Numbered from the stretch's first letter, positions 51,448-59,757 are shown. The stretch: DNA of 64,000 nt from Cohnella luojiensis (GCF_004564235.1 NZ_SOMN01000001.1:1-64000), one strand, 5' to 3'. Notes: a model not told the origin generated them from the sequence alone. Numbers and translations: made by a program.

Positions 51448-54183
51448 GTGGCCAAGCGATATTGGCAATCCAGAGGAGCATGGATTTCGATTGGAATTAT
51501 CGTTATTTTACTGGCGGCAGCTTATTTCTTCGTGTATTCGCCTTTTAGCGCCAATGCGAGCTTTAAGGACAAAGACGGTTTATTGATCGTTAGCAACCCG
51601 AAATACGAGATTGCCTTCCATTCGGATAATGGGGCCATTGCCTACTTGAAGAACAAGGATTCCGTGAACAAAATTACGTTAGGCAACCGCGAGAAGGCGC
51701 TATGGTGGGCTTTCATGCAGGACGACACATCTACGAACGGCAAGAAGGCCGAAGCATTCTCCTATGACTGGAATTCGCGCAAAGCTGAGCTGGTCTTTCA
51801 TTACGGAGGACAGATCAAGGTAGACGTGACCGCAAGGTTTGGCGAAGAAGATAACCGGATCTATTTGAATGCTTCGGTCGACAACCAGTCGGATAAGACG
51901 ATCAAGTCGTTCCGTTTCCCTTATGAGCTGAAGGTGGATTCCGCTGCGGTCCAGGATGCCATTCTGCCCATGTTGCCGGGGGCCAAGTTAAAGGACGCCT
52001 TCTTCAAGGAAAGCAATTCCTTTCAAGATCAGTACCCTGGCGTCATGTTCGCTTCTTATCTTGGGCTGCGCACGTCCGGCGGAAACTTGGCGGTGTACGA
52101 TTTAAACGGAGATATCGTGGCGACTACGGATTTGGGCTTCAAGAGCCAAGTGGATGATTCCGGCAAGACCGGGATCGTTCACAACTACAAGACTTGGATC
52201 GACCCGAAGAAGCAATGGAACAGTCCGTCGATCGTTCTTGAGATCGGGGATTACGAGACTACGATCGCCGGTTATCGCGAGCTTAACAAAATGGACGATT
52301 ACCGTTCTTTGGCCGACAAGCTCGGCGAGGATAAGGCAACCTATTTCCAATTGCCGTTCTATAAGACGGATATCTCGGCGATCAAGGATGGCAGTTGGAG
52401 CAATCTGACGAACAATTATTTGGATAAGATGAACTATAACGGCGTCATCCATTTGGTTGGATTCCAGAAAGGGGGCCACGACGAGAACTATCCGGATTTC
52501 ATTCCTCCGGATCCGCAATGGGGCGGAGAACCGGCTTTCAAGGCTTTCGTTAAAGCGGCGAAGGACAAAGGAAATCGGGTCGTTCCCTACACGAACATGT
52601 CCTGGTGGGGCATTAACTCTCCGACGCTGTCGAACTTGCCCGCGGGCACGACCATGGAAGATTTGATCGTAGCGAAAGACAACAACGCGATCATGAAAGA
52701 AGACTATGGTAAGCATAGCGGTTACGTCGTCAACACGGGCCATCCGTTCTTCCTCCAGCGGACGGCCGAGGAGCATAAGAAGCTGACAGAGCAAGCGGGT
52801 TTCGACGGTATCTTCGAAGACCAGTGGGGTATCAGAAATTCGCCTTACGTGTTCAACAAAGAGATTCCCGAAGGCACCGATCCTTCCTCGGCTTACTTCC
52901 AAGGCGTAAGGAATTACTTTGATTCCTTGAGCCATAACATGTACATGGAGGACGGTACGGATGTTCTGGCGGACGATGCGGTCGGCTTCATGGGCTCGAC
53001 CTACTTATGGGATCAGCTCGGTTACCGCAAGAATACGTCATCCTATACCGATTATTACCCGTTATCCGGAATGCTTCTCCGCGACAAGGTCATGTTATTC
53101 CATCATGACTTGGCTGCCGAGACGATGACGGACGACCAAGATATGCTGAGATGGAATTTAGCCATGGGATATAACTTAAGCGTCGACTTCTTTAACGGCG
53201 TCGCTAATCCATGGGTGGATACGGTCGGCGTATTCCAGAAATTCATTTTGTCGCAATACGCGGATTCGCTCGTGGAGAGATTCGAACAATTAAATCCAAC
53301 CGTTACGCGGACGGATTTCGGCAAATATGCCGTAACTGCGAACTGGAACAAGGATGAGGCCTACGTACTGAACGACGACGTATCGCTAGCTCCTGGCGGC
53401 TATGACGTCTCGGCAGGTGACGGCAACCGAAGAGCAGGCAACTACGTTCGGTTAAACGGTTTGGATTTAGATGCGGGAGATCACAATTTGATAGAAGTTA
53501 GGGAGAAGGATGCCATCCGCATATATCAACCGATTGGCTCCGATACGACGCTTAAGATTCGGAAGGGCAAAGACTGGCCGCATGCGAGCGCGATCGCTTT
53601 CCGGGCAAATGGAACGAAGATTGCCGATCTTCCGGTGAAGGAAGAAGGGGATTTCGTTATCTTCGACTATGTCGCATTAATAAAAGAGCAAAGGGTCGCT
53701 TACGTGGAGCTCGGAAATTCCAAAGAATCCAGCAAAGCAAGCGAAACTTTCGAGAAAGTAAAAGTACAAATCAACGCGGCGTTGCTGAAGAAGGTATTCT
53801 CAACATCCAACACGGCTGAAGCTTTCCCTGCGGAGCTTGCGGTAGACGGGGATCCCTACACGTATTGGGAAAGCACGGCCAAGAAATTCCCGCAATCGTT
53901 GACGCTGGATCTTGGAGAGGCAAGGAAAATCGGCAGGCTTGTCCTGAAGCTGCCGCCTCAAGATGCTTGGGAAGCGAGAGATCAACAAATCGAAGTGCTG
54001 ACTAGCTCCGATGGCGAGAACTTTACCGCTTTGCTCGCATCGAAAGCTTATACATTCGAGCCGAAAGAATCGAATGAAGTTAACATTGAACTAGGGGAGA
54101 CGAACACGCGATTCGTTCGACTTACGATCTTAGGCAATACAGGTTGGCCCGCAGCGCAAGTTGCAGAGTTCGAGGCTTATTAA
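51448..54183 (+). CDS. Large membrane-anchored glycosidase-like protein (DUF6259-type) with F5/8 C domain
   Basis: This is a probable surface polysaccharide-degrading enzyme. An uncleaved N-terminal helix (about 12-32) anchors it outside the cell. A beta-rich region of about 240 residues precedes a barrel-like domain. That domain carries PYTNMSWWGINSPTL, GYVVNTGHPFF and GFDGIFEDQWGIRNSPYVF near 445-463, followed by DDAVGFMGSTYLWDQLGYR near 510. The Asp and Glu there are candidate catalytic residues. The last 140 residues (from FSTSNTAEAFPAELAVDGDPYTYWES) are a discoidin/CBM32-type sugar-binding domain. A GTG start lies behind GGGGGAAA. No characterised enzyme is recognised with certainty; the substrate is unknown. 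Confidence 0.7.
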   Translation: MAKRYWQSRGAWISIGIIVILLAAAYFFVYSPFSANASFKDKDGLLIVSNPKYEIAFHSDNGAIAYLKNKDSVNKITLGNREKALWWAFMQDDTSTNGKKAEAFSYDWNSRKAELVFHYGGQIKVDVTARFGEEDNRIYLNASVDNQSDKTIKSFRFPYELKVDSAAVQDAILPMLPGAKLKDAFFKESNSFQDQYPGVMFASYLGLRTSGGNLAVYDLNGDIVATTDLGFKSQVDDSGKTGIVHNYKTWIDPKKQWNSPSIVLEIGDYETTIAGYRELNKMDDYRSLADKLGEDKATYFQLPFYKTDISAIKDGSWSNLTNNYLDKMNYNGVIHLVGFQKGGHDENYPDFIPPDPQWGGEPAFKAFVKAAKDKGNRVVPYTNMSWWGINSPTLSNLPAGTTMEDLIVAKDNNAIMKEDYGKHSGYVVNTGHPFFLQRTAEEHKKLTEQAGFDGIFEDQWGIRNSPYVFNKEIPEGTDPSSAYFQGVRNYFDSLSHNMYMEDGTDVLADDAVGFMGSTYLWDQLGYRKNTSSYTDYYPLSGMLLRDKVMLFHHDLAAETMTDDQDMLRWNLAMGYNLSVDFFNGVANPWVDTVGVFQKFILSQYADSLVERFEQLNPTVTRTDFGKYAVTANWNKDEAYVLNDDVSLAPGGYDVSAGDGNRRAGNYVRLNGLDLDAGDHNLIEVREKDAIRIYQPIGSDTTLKIRKGKDWPHASAIAFRANGTKIADLPVKEEGDFVIFDYVALIKEQRVAYVELGNSKESSKASETFEKVKVQINAALLKKVFSTSNTAEAFPAELAVDGDPYTYWESTAKKFPQSLTLDLGEARKIGRLVLKLPPQDAWEARDQQIEVLTSSDGENFTALLASKAYTFEPKESNEVNIELGETNTRFVRLTILGNTGWPAAQVAEFEAY

Positions 54184-54208
54184 TCAATCGATTGGAATAG
54201 AATCAATG

Positions 54209-54239
54209 AGGCCCCTAATGAATTTTGGTTAGGGGCCTT
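54209..54239 (+). terminator. Hairpin at the end of cluster C
   Basis: AGGCCCCTAA and TTAGGGGCCT form a 10-bp stem with a 10-nt loop; only TAAGT follows. It probably ends the cluster C transcript despite the missing T-run. Confidence 0.7.
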
Positions 54240-54357
54240 AAGTATGCCCCTTGTTTTTAGGGTAGATTAGTCGCGTGCCATACGGTAATAAACCGTTCCC
54301 GTCTTGTCCACACGGCATATAATAATGAAAAATCTTTTTTCCGGGGAGGGAAGGTGG

Positions 54358-54798
54358 ATGCAATTACAGGCCGGGATAGTATGTGCTTTACTGGGAGCGG
54401 CGATTTCCTTCTCATTTGGAATTTGGAGTGAATCGTTAACGTTCTTGCTCGTTCTGATGTCGATCGATTATTTGACAGGGGTAACCGCCGCGGTAAGGGA
54501 AGGCAGCGGTTTGAACAGCAACGTCGGTTTCTGGGGCTTGCTCAAAAAAGCGCTTGTCTTACTCGTCATGATTATCGCTCACCGGCTGGACGTGCTGCTT
54601 GGGACCGAAGTCGTGATGGGAAGCGCGGTCTTCTTCTATATCGCGAACGAATTGCTATCCGTAATCGAGAATTACGGCCGTCTGGGTCTCCCATTGCCCG
54701 ACCGTTTGAAGAGAATCGTTCAAGTGCTAAGGGACCGGGCTGGGGAGCCGGCGGATAATAGCGAGGACAAAGATTCAACGAACCCGCCTAAAACGTAA
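54358..54798 (+). CDS. Holin-like protein (phage_holin_4 / TcdE family)
   Basis: This is a small membrane protein of the holin family that includes TcdE. The 146 residues have three to four hydrophobic helices. The family core is MSIDYLTGVTAAVREG near 36-51, followed by GFWGLLKKALVLLVMIIAHRLD. The C-terminal tail is polar and acidic. ATG 54358 is preferred since GGAGG lies eight bases before it; ATG 54325 has no ribosome site. No phage genes are nearby, so it is a chromosomal member, perhaps involved in protein release or membrane permeability. Confidence 0.82.
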   Translation: MQLQAGIVCALLGAAISFSFGIWSESLTFLLVLMSIDYLTGVTAAVREGSGLNSNVGFWGLLKKALVLLVMIIAHRLDVLLGTEVVMGSAVFFYIANELLSVIENYGRLGLPLPDRLKRIVQVLRDRAGEPADNSEDKDSTNPPKT

Positions 54799-54808
54799 GC
54801 AATCAAAG

Positions 54809-54851
54809 CCGAATTTCAAGCGTTCGCAGAGACTTTGAAAGTCGGTTTTTT
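54809..54851 (+). terminator. Terminator after the holin-like gene
   Basis: CCGAATTTCAAG and CTTTGAAAGTCGG pair with a small mismatch around a 12-nt loop, and six T follow. A TATAAT at 54871-54876 just after it is the probable -10 box of the malic enzyme gene. Confidence 0.85.
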
Positions 54852-54921
54852 GTTTTTCGGCAAGTCAGGATATAATTGAATTCAGAAATACTTTCAAGTT
54901 TAGTCTGGGAGGATAATTGTC

Positions 54922-56346
54922 ATGAGAATGGAAGGCGGCACTAGCGTTATACTTCGCGTTGAGATGGACAAGCACGCGGTCACGTTCGGCGAGTTAGTTT
55001 CTTTGATCGGCCAGCAAGGCGGGGACATCGTTGCGATCGACGTCATCCAGCCCGGCAGAAAGATGGAAATCAGAGACTTGACCGTAAGCGTCGCCGAGCC
55101 CTCCGTAGTCGATACGCTCTCGAAAGCAGTAAGCATCATGAAAGGCATTCACCTCGTTAACGTATCGGACCGCACCTTCCTGCTGCATCTCGGGGGCAAA
55201 ATTCAGGTGCAATCGAAGGTGCCGATCAAGAACCGGGACGACCTGTCTCGCGTATATACGCCGGGAGTGGCGAAAATTTGCCTGGCCATTCGGGACGACC
55301 CGAACAAGGCTCATTCCTTAACGATTCGCCGGAATACGGTTGCTGTCGTTTCTGATGGCACAGCTGTTCTTGGGCTCGGAGATATCGGTCCGCTTGCGGC
55401 GATGCCCGTCATGGAAGGGAAGGCGATGCTGTTCAAGGAATTGGCGGGGGTAGATGCTTTCCCGATCTGCTTGGATACCAAAGATACGGAAGAAATCATC
55501 GCGATCGTTAAGGCGCTTGCGCCGACATTCGGAGGCATTAACCTCGAGGACATCTCCTCGCCAAGGTGCTTCGAGATTGAACGTCGGTTAAAGGAGCAGC
55601 TCGACATCCCGGTATTTCACGATGATCAGCACGGCACGGCGGTCGTCCTTCTTGCAGGATTGCTCAACGCTTTGAAGATCGTCGGCAAGAATATTGGGGA
55701 AATCAAGGTCATCGTATGCGGGATCGGGGCTGCGGGAGTCGCATGCTCCAGAATGCTATTGGCTGCAGGCGTCAAGCATCTCATCGGCGTAGATAAAGAC
55801 GGCGCTATTCACAGGGGCGCGAACTATGATAATGAGGTATGGAACGAGTTCGCGACTTTAACGAATCCTAATAACGAAACAGGGCGACTATCGGAGGTTA
55901 TTGGCGGGGCGGACGTATTCATCGGATTATCCAGGCCTAAACTATTGAATAGAGAAGATGTTCTGAAAATGAACCCGGATCCGATCGTGTTCGCCATGGC
56001 GAATCCCGATCCGGAGATTAGCCCCGAAGAAGCGGGTTCGTACGTGCGCGTCTATGCGACCGGGCGATCGGATTATCCGAATCAGTTAAACAACGTGCTC
56101 GCGTTCCCCGGAATATTCAGAGGCGCTTTGGATGCCCGGGCAAGCACGATCAGCGAATCGATGAAGCTTGCGGCGGCTAAGGCGATTGCCGCGATCGTAA
56201 CGGACGAGGAGTTAAACGAAGAATATATCATTCCGAGCGTATTTAACGATAAAGTCGTTCCGGCCGTTCGGAAGGCCGTTATCCAAGAAGCGATACATAG
56301 CGGGATCGCGCGCAAGGTCCCGGGCGATTTTCGGAATCTGGAATAG
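54922..56346 (+). CDS. NAD(P)-dependent malic enzyme with N-terminal ACT-like domain
   Basis: This is a cytoplasmic enzyme that converts malate to pyruvate and CO2. Residues 1-80 look like an ACT regulatory domain. The catalytic part starts near 100 with SRVYTPGVAKICLAI (substrate Tyr), then VSDGTAVLGLGDIG near 145, the active-site Lys in GKAMLFKE, the metal-binding GINLEDISSPRCFEIE and FHDDQHGTA near 230, and a nucleotide-binding VCGIGAAGVACSRML near 272. At 474 residues it is of the short bacterial type with an added ACT region, like B. subtilis YtsJ-class enzymes. GGGAGG stands nine bases before ATG 54922. Confidence 0.93.
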   Translation: MRMEGGTSVILRVEMDKHAVTFGELVSLIGQQGGDIVAIDVIQPGRKMEIRDLTVSVAEPSVVDTLSKAVSIMKGIHLVNVSDRTFLLHLGGKIQVQSKVPIKNRDDLSRVYTPGVAKICLAIRDDPNKAHSLTIRRNTVAVVSDGTAVLGLGDIGPLAAMPVMEGKAMLFKELAGVDAFPICLDTKDTEEIIAIVKALAPTFGGINLEDISSPRCFEIERRLKEQLDIPVFHDDQHGTAVVLLAGLLNALKIVGKNIGEIKVIVCGIGAAGVACSRMLLAAGVKHLIGVDKDGAIHRGANYDNEVWNEFATLTNPNNETGRLSEVIGGADVFIGLSRPKLLNREDVLKMNPDPIVFAMANPDPEISPEEAGSYVRVYATGRSDYPNQLNNVLAFPGIFRGALDARASTISESMKLAAAKAIAAIVTDEELNEEYIIPSVFNDKVVPAVRKAVIQEAIHSGIARKVPGDFRNLE

Positions 56347-56503
56347 GCAGGCGTGGGACAAGCCGGGACGCGTTCGCGAAGTTCATGAATTTGTCATAAG
56401 TACAAAAAGTTGCGACTCCTCTTTCAGACAAGTGCTTGAGTTCAAATGCTTGTTTTAGGTAAAATAGGAGGTAAAGACTTTGTAGGAAGCAGGGGAGCAG
56501 ACA

Positions 56504-56884
56504 ATGCATAAATGGATTTTGTCCACTTTGATTACGATCGCGTGCGCAATGGGAGTATACTTAATGGCGACCGGATTGCCGGATAAACCGGTAGACGAAG
56601 CTTCCGAACTTGCTGAAGGCCAAGAGTTGCTGAAAATCGAAGCGACTAACTTCGACTTCAACGAGAAGGAATACCGAGTCAAAGCAGGAACCAACTATAA
56701 AGTGAAATTCTCCAACACGCTGGGCACTCATGGCGTAGAATTCGTTGGACTTGATCTTGAGCTTACCAAGGACAATCCGGAAACCGTGATTACTTTCGAT
56801 AAACCGGGTACCTACGAGCTGCAGTGCTCCATAATGTGCGGTCAAGGCCATGCATCGATGAAATCCGTACTAATTGTTGAATAA
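56504..56884 (+). CDS. Stand-alone CuA cupredoxin (cytochrome oxidase subunit II-like)
   Basis: This is a membrane-tethered copper protein. An N-terminal helix (3-23) is followed by a short acidic linker and a cupredoxin domain. The full CuA ligand set is present: His76, then Cys108-x3-Cys112, His116 and Met119 in CSIMCGQGHASM. At 126 residues it lacks the two-helix hairpin of true subunit II, and no subunit I gene is adjacent. It could carry electrons or copper for an oxidase elsewhere. It has its own terminator. Confidence 0.85.
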   Translation: MHKWILSTLITIACAMGVYLMATGLPDKPVDEASELAEGQELLKIEATNFDFNEKEYRVKAGTNYKVKFSNTLGTHGVEFVGLDLELTKDNPETVITFDKPGTYELQCSIMCGQGHASMKSVLIVE

Positions 56885-56890
56885 TGAAAA

Positions 56891-56914
56891 AGGAGCCGAG
56901 ACGGCTCCTTTTTT
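56891..56914 (+). terminator. Terminator after the CuA protein gene
   Basis: AGGAGCCG and CGGCTCCT form an 8-bp stem with a 3-nt loop, followed by six T. Confidence 0.93.
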
Positions 56915-56944
56915 CCCGTTGGCGTTAGGAAACGGTTTCGGTTG

Positions 56945-57196
56945 TCAGAAATGTCGCCAAGTGCGGATGCGAGAGACGCCGAGGTCGCCTAAATAACCGA
57001 TCAAGGCCCAGCTTAGAACCGTTAACGCATACATAAACCATATATTGACCCTATGGATATCGGTGAATACCTCGACGAACCACATCGGGACGCTAAACAT
57101 CATGAGGAATAAATTATGGGGGTCGTATCCGCTGTAATTAAAGAGGCTCAGCGCAACTCCGATTAAAGTACAGGCTATCGTAATGGTATAACGCAT
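56945..57196 (-). CDS. Small hypothetical membrane protein
   Basis: The 83 residues have two clear hydrophobic helices (about 3-20 and 52-72), with a third, less polar stretch (NLFLMMFSVPMWFVEVF) between them. A basic tail ends RIRTWRHF. A GAAGGGAG lies upstream on the minus strand. I do not recognise a family. It faces the CuA gene across its terminator and is transcribed divergently from the Dabb gene. Confidence 0.6.
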   Translation of the reverse strand: MRYTITIACTLIGVALSLFNYSGYDPHNLFLMMFSVPMWFVEVFTDIHRVNIWFMYALTVLSWALIGYLGDLGVSRIRTWRHF

Positions 57197-57284
57197 TTGG
57201 GTTCCTGGGACTCCCTTCGCTTCATGTTGTAGGTAGTATGTACGTCGCTCAATATCCTCATGATAAGAAAGGAATGGGAAAATA

Positions 57285-57572
57285 ATGATTACTCACATCG
57301 TATTATTCAAATTGAAAGACCGCAGTCCGGAAAGCATTGATACAACGGTACAAGTGCTAAGAAACATGGAAGGGAAAATCGAAGAGCTTCGCCACCTTGA
57401 GGTGGGTACCGACGTGCTGCATTCGGAACGCTCATACGATATCGCGTTAGTTACGAAATTCGACTCCATGGATGCTTTGCAGGCATATCAAGTGCATCCC
57501 GTACACAAGAAAGTCATCGAGCATATGGCGTCCGTTCGCGAAGCTTCGGTCAGCGTCGATTACGAGTGCTAG
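57285..57572 (+). CDS. Dabb (stress-responsive A/B barrel) domain protein
   Basis: This is a small soluble protein of the dimeric alpha/beta barrel type. It opens with MITHIVLFKLKDRSPE and ends HPVHKKVIEHMASVRE...SVDYEC, both characteristic of Dabb proteins. Its 95 residues make one domain. Function in bacteria is mostly unknown; some relatives respond to stress. AAAGGAATGG precedes the ATG. Confidence 0.88.
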   Translation: MITHIVLFKLKDRSPESIDTTVQVLRNMEGKIEELRHLEVGTDVLHSERSYDIALVTKFDSMDALQAYQVHPVHKKVIEHMASVREASVSVDYEC

Positions 57573-57573
57573 G

Positions 57574-57711
57574 ATGAGAATGGTCGTAGAGAAAGATCCG
57601 ACGAACATGGGCGACGTGTATCAGATGATGACTTATATTATCGTCATTCTGATAAGCGCCTTCATTATGGTGGTTTGGTTGAAGCGCAGAGGCAGGCGCA
57701 AGAAGAAATAA
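57574..57711 (+). CDS. Small single-pass membrane protein
   Basis: The 45 residues have one helix (MTYIIVILISAFIMVVWL) and a strongly basic end, KRRGRRKKK, predicted to stay inside. The start is one base after the Dabb stop, and the next gene follows 18 bases later, suggesting an operon. ATG 57574 or 57580 could be used; neither has a strong ribosome site. No function is recognised. Confidence 0.5.
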   Translation: MRMVVEKDPTNMGDVYQMMTYIIVILISAFIMVVWLKRRGRRKKK

Positions 57712-57729
57712 CAAGGGGGCAATTCGCCC

Positions 57730-58152
57730 ATGTACGATGTGAACGTAAAAATGATTCGTGCTCGTCTAGCGTGTCTTCCGGAGCTGTCTCAAGCTCTGTC
57801 GGCTTCGACGGTGTCGTGGAAAGGCGGATTAATCGAAGGCTTGGCGCAGGAACGCGCGCTTCATCTTGCGGCGGAAATCGCAACGGATGTAGGGCATGCG
57901 CTAATCGACGGATTCATTATGCGCGATGCTAGCAGTTATGAGGATATTATCGATATTATCGCCGGTGAAGGGGTTATTACCGATCAGGTAGCGGTTCCAT
58001 TGCGCAGACTGGTCTTACTGCGCAAGACGCTCGTGCAAGAGTATGACCAATGGCCGAGGGCCGAGCTGCACCCGCTGACGGCCGACCTGCCGAGGGTGTT
58101 AATGGGCTTCTCCGACCAAGTGGAGGAATACCTTCGCAAAGAGTTGATTTAA
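57730..58152 (+). CDS. DUF86 (HepT-like, YutE-type) protein
   Basis: This is a helical protein of the DUF86 family. The 140 residues contain RALHLAAEIATDVGHALIDGFIMRD...SYEDIIDII near 43-78, a pattern I know from the Bacillus YutE group. DUF86 proteins include HepT toxins that pair with MntA nucleotidyltransferases, but no such partner is adjacent and the HepT Rx4HxY motif is not evident, so a toxin role is not supported. GGGGGC lies upstream of ATG 57730. Confidence 0.78.
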   Translation: MYDVNVKMIRARLACLPELSQALSASTVSWKGGLIEGLAQERALHLAAEIATDVGHALIDGFIMRDASSYEDIIDIIAGEGVITDQVAVPLRRLVLLRKTLVQEYDQWPRAELHPLTADLPRVLMGFSDQVEEYLRKELI

Positions 58153-58188
58153 CTTAACTGATTTACCCTTATCCGTCCATCGAATATG

Positions 58189-58225
58189 GCCCGGCTGCTT
58201 ATGATAGCAGCGGGCTGTTTTTTTT
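58189..58225 (+). terminator. Terminator after the DUF86 gene
   Basis: GCCCGGCTGCT and AGCAGCGGGC form a 10-bp stem with a bulge, and eight T follow. Confidence 0.93.
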
Positions 58226-58230
58226 GACCT

Positions 58231-58272
58231 AACCGCCAACCGCCAACCGCCAACCGCCAACCGCCAACCGCC
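58231..58272 (+). repeat. 7-bp microsatellite, six units of AACCGCC
   Basis: Six near-perfect head-to-tail copies of AACCGCC directly follow the terminator T-run. The minus-strand frame through it reads alternating GGW and RLAV and is not a credible gene. Such arrays can change length by slippage. Confidence 0.95.
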
Positions 58273-58393
58273 ATGCCGGCCTCGGTCGATATAAACGTAT
58301 ACTGCCGTCTGAAGGACGACGAAGCCGGTTTTCTTAACCTATCAGAAAGTATAAATCCCTGCCCTATTTCATTCCAAGGCAGCAATGGCTGGG

Positions 58394-58629
58394 ATTGCCG
58401 TTACGATTGGAGTTAGGCAAGCCGGTGGAACGGTTAACGGAAGGAATTGCCGTTACGGTTGGAGTTAGGTAAGCCGGCGGAACGGTTAACGGCAGAAATT
58501 GCCGTTACGATTGGAGTTAGGCAAGCCGGCGGAACGGTTAACGGCAGAAATTGCCGTTACGATTGGAGTTAGGCAAGCCGGTGGAATGGTTAACGGCAGA
58601 AATTGCCGTTACGGTTGGAGTTAGGCAAC
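58394..58629 (+). repeat. 52-bp tandem repeat, about four and a half units, each with a hairpin
   Basis: Units start ATTGCCGTTACG at 58394, 58446, 58498, 58550 and 58602. The unit core is GGAGTTAGGCAAGCCGG-GGAACGGTTAACGGCAGAA with a few variants. The join of two units, TTAACGGCAGAAATTGCCGTTA, folds as a 7-bp-stem hairpin, so the array is a string of regular stem-loops. It is different in sequence from the 51-bp array at 39127 but alike in size and in carrying one hairpin per unit. No coding frame is credible. Confidence 0.93.
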
Positions 58630-58904
58630 CGGTGAGCCGGTCACCTCTAGAACGTTGATAATACGGCATACGATGACCTAAGTTGGAACTCCCGCCAAAG
58701 GCAAACGTCTAATTTTGTATCGGATCGTTCACGAGGCATTCGTCTTGTTCGCTAAAGTTTCAAATATCCTCCACCCCAAAAGACCGTCAGGCTTTGACGG
58801 TTTTTTTTGGCTTGTTTCGTGTGTCAAGACGGGCTATTGCTACTTATAATGTCATTAACCGCATGGGCATTCGCCCGGGTTTGGTTGCTAGGGAGGGTTC
58901 GCGG
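58630..58904 (+). other. Intergenic stretch with an orphan terminator at 58782-58808
   Basis: A clean terminator (GACCGTCA with TTGACGGT, loop GGCT, then eight T) stands at 58782-58808, yet no gene ends before it; the nearest upstream gene already has its own terminator at 58189. It could end an unannotated small RNA starting between 58640 and 58750 or act as an attenuator for the YtxG-like gene. No convincing promoter was identified. Confidence 0.5.
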
Positions 58905-59402
58905 ATGGCATGGGATCTGGCGGCATATGGGATAACGTTTGGCGTTATGGCTATTGCCATGGCTTTCGTCATGGCCGTGTTGACTATCTCTCGGTCGCTT
59001 AGACGTCTTGATCGTGCCGTGGCTCAGGTCAGCAAGGAAGCAGAGCTTTCCATGCAACACTGCAGGCAGTTGGCCGATGAGGCTAGAGAGACCATTGCCG
59101 CATCCAAGAAGAGCCTGGAGGGCTTCGCTACGCTTGCGGAGGGGGCGCGGGCGCTTGGCGAAGCTGTGCAGACGGCAGCGCAAACGGCCGTTCATGTGAC
59201 GGACCTATACCGGGAATGCCTTATCTCGCCATTCCAAGCTTCTTCCGGATTTCGCGAAGAGAAGATCGATCGGTCATCGGATCTTATGGATATGGGTCGC
59301 AAGCTGTGGTCCATGTGGAAGAATCGACCCGACGGTAAAGGCTCGCCGGCCAATAACTGCCACAACCCGGAACCGAGTGCGGATCCATCTAGAGGAGAGT
59401 GA
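58905..59402 (+). CDS. YtxG-like DUF948 membrane protein
   Basis: This is a membrane protein of the DUF948 group, known in Bacillus as part of the general-stress ytxGHJ operon. An N-terminal helix (5-28) is followed by a long amphipathic helical region rich in Ala, Glu and Arg (RSLRRLDRAVAQVSKEAELS...). The C-terminal 50 residues are polar and low-complexity. ATG 58905 has GGGAGGG seven bases upstream; the frame extends to 58794, but that would start inside an orphan terminator. It is immediately followed by a YtxH gene. Confidence 0.78.
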   Translation: MAWDLAAYGITFGVMAIAMAFVMAVLTISRSLRRLDRAVAQVSKEAELSMQHCRQLADEARETIAASKKSLEGFATLAEGARALGEAVQTAAQTAVHVTDLYRECLISPFQASSGFREEKIDRSSDLMDMGRKLWSMWKNRPDGKGSPANNCHNPEPSADPSRGE

Positions 59403-59406
59403 GAGT

Positions 59407-59757
59407 ATGAGTGAAAAAAAATCCGTAAAATCGTTTCTATGGGGAACTCTTGCGGGCGCCGTTACAGGGGCGGTTACCGCCTTGTTATTCGCTCCTAAAT
59501 CCGGCCGCGAGCTTCGCGGGGACATAGCGGATACCGCACAGAAGGTCGGAGAGAAAACGGCGGATATAAGCCGTCAAGCAGGCTCCGCCGTGCAATCGCT
59601 GACGAAACGGACTTCAAGCTTAGTCGTTGATGCCAAAGAAGCTGCCGGTCGGCTCGTGACGGATATCCGTTCGCGCAAAAATACGGATTCTTCATTAAGC
59701 GACGAGGTTGCCGCCGCGGAAGAATCATACACCGAAGACAAATCGTCCGCACTTTGA
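59407..59757 (+). CDS. YtxH-domain protein
   Basis: This is a small membrane-associated stress-type protein. The family signature is clear near residues 8-35: FLWGTLAGAVTGAVTALLFAPKSGRELR, a short helix followed by the AP-x-SG-x-ELR motif. The rest is amphipathic helix (DTAQKVGEKTADISRQAGSAV). 116 residues. Start ATG 59407, preceded by AGGAGAGTGAG, follows the stop of the YtxG-like gene by four bases. Co-expression with that gene is expected. Confidence 0.9.
   Translation: MSEKKSVKSFLWGTLAGAVTGAVTALLFAPKSGRELRGDIADTAQKVGEKTADISRQAGSAVQSLTKRTSSLVVDAKEAAGRLVTDIRSRKNTDSSLSDEVAAAEESYTEDKSSAL

Noticed and set aside
54358-54798. Prophage lysis gene
   Set aside because: The product is holin-like, but no endolysin, structural or integrase genes are nearby; malic enzyme and cluster C flank it.
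57730-58152. HepT toxin of a toxin-antitoxin pair
   Set aside because: There is no adjacent MntA-type nucleotidyltransferase, and the HepT active-site motif is not evident. The match is to the chromosomal YutE group.
58149-58385. Minus-strand frame with AVGGWRL repeats
   Set aside because: It is translation of the AACCGCC microsatellite and a terminator, not a gene.
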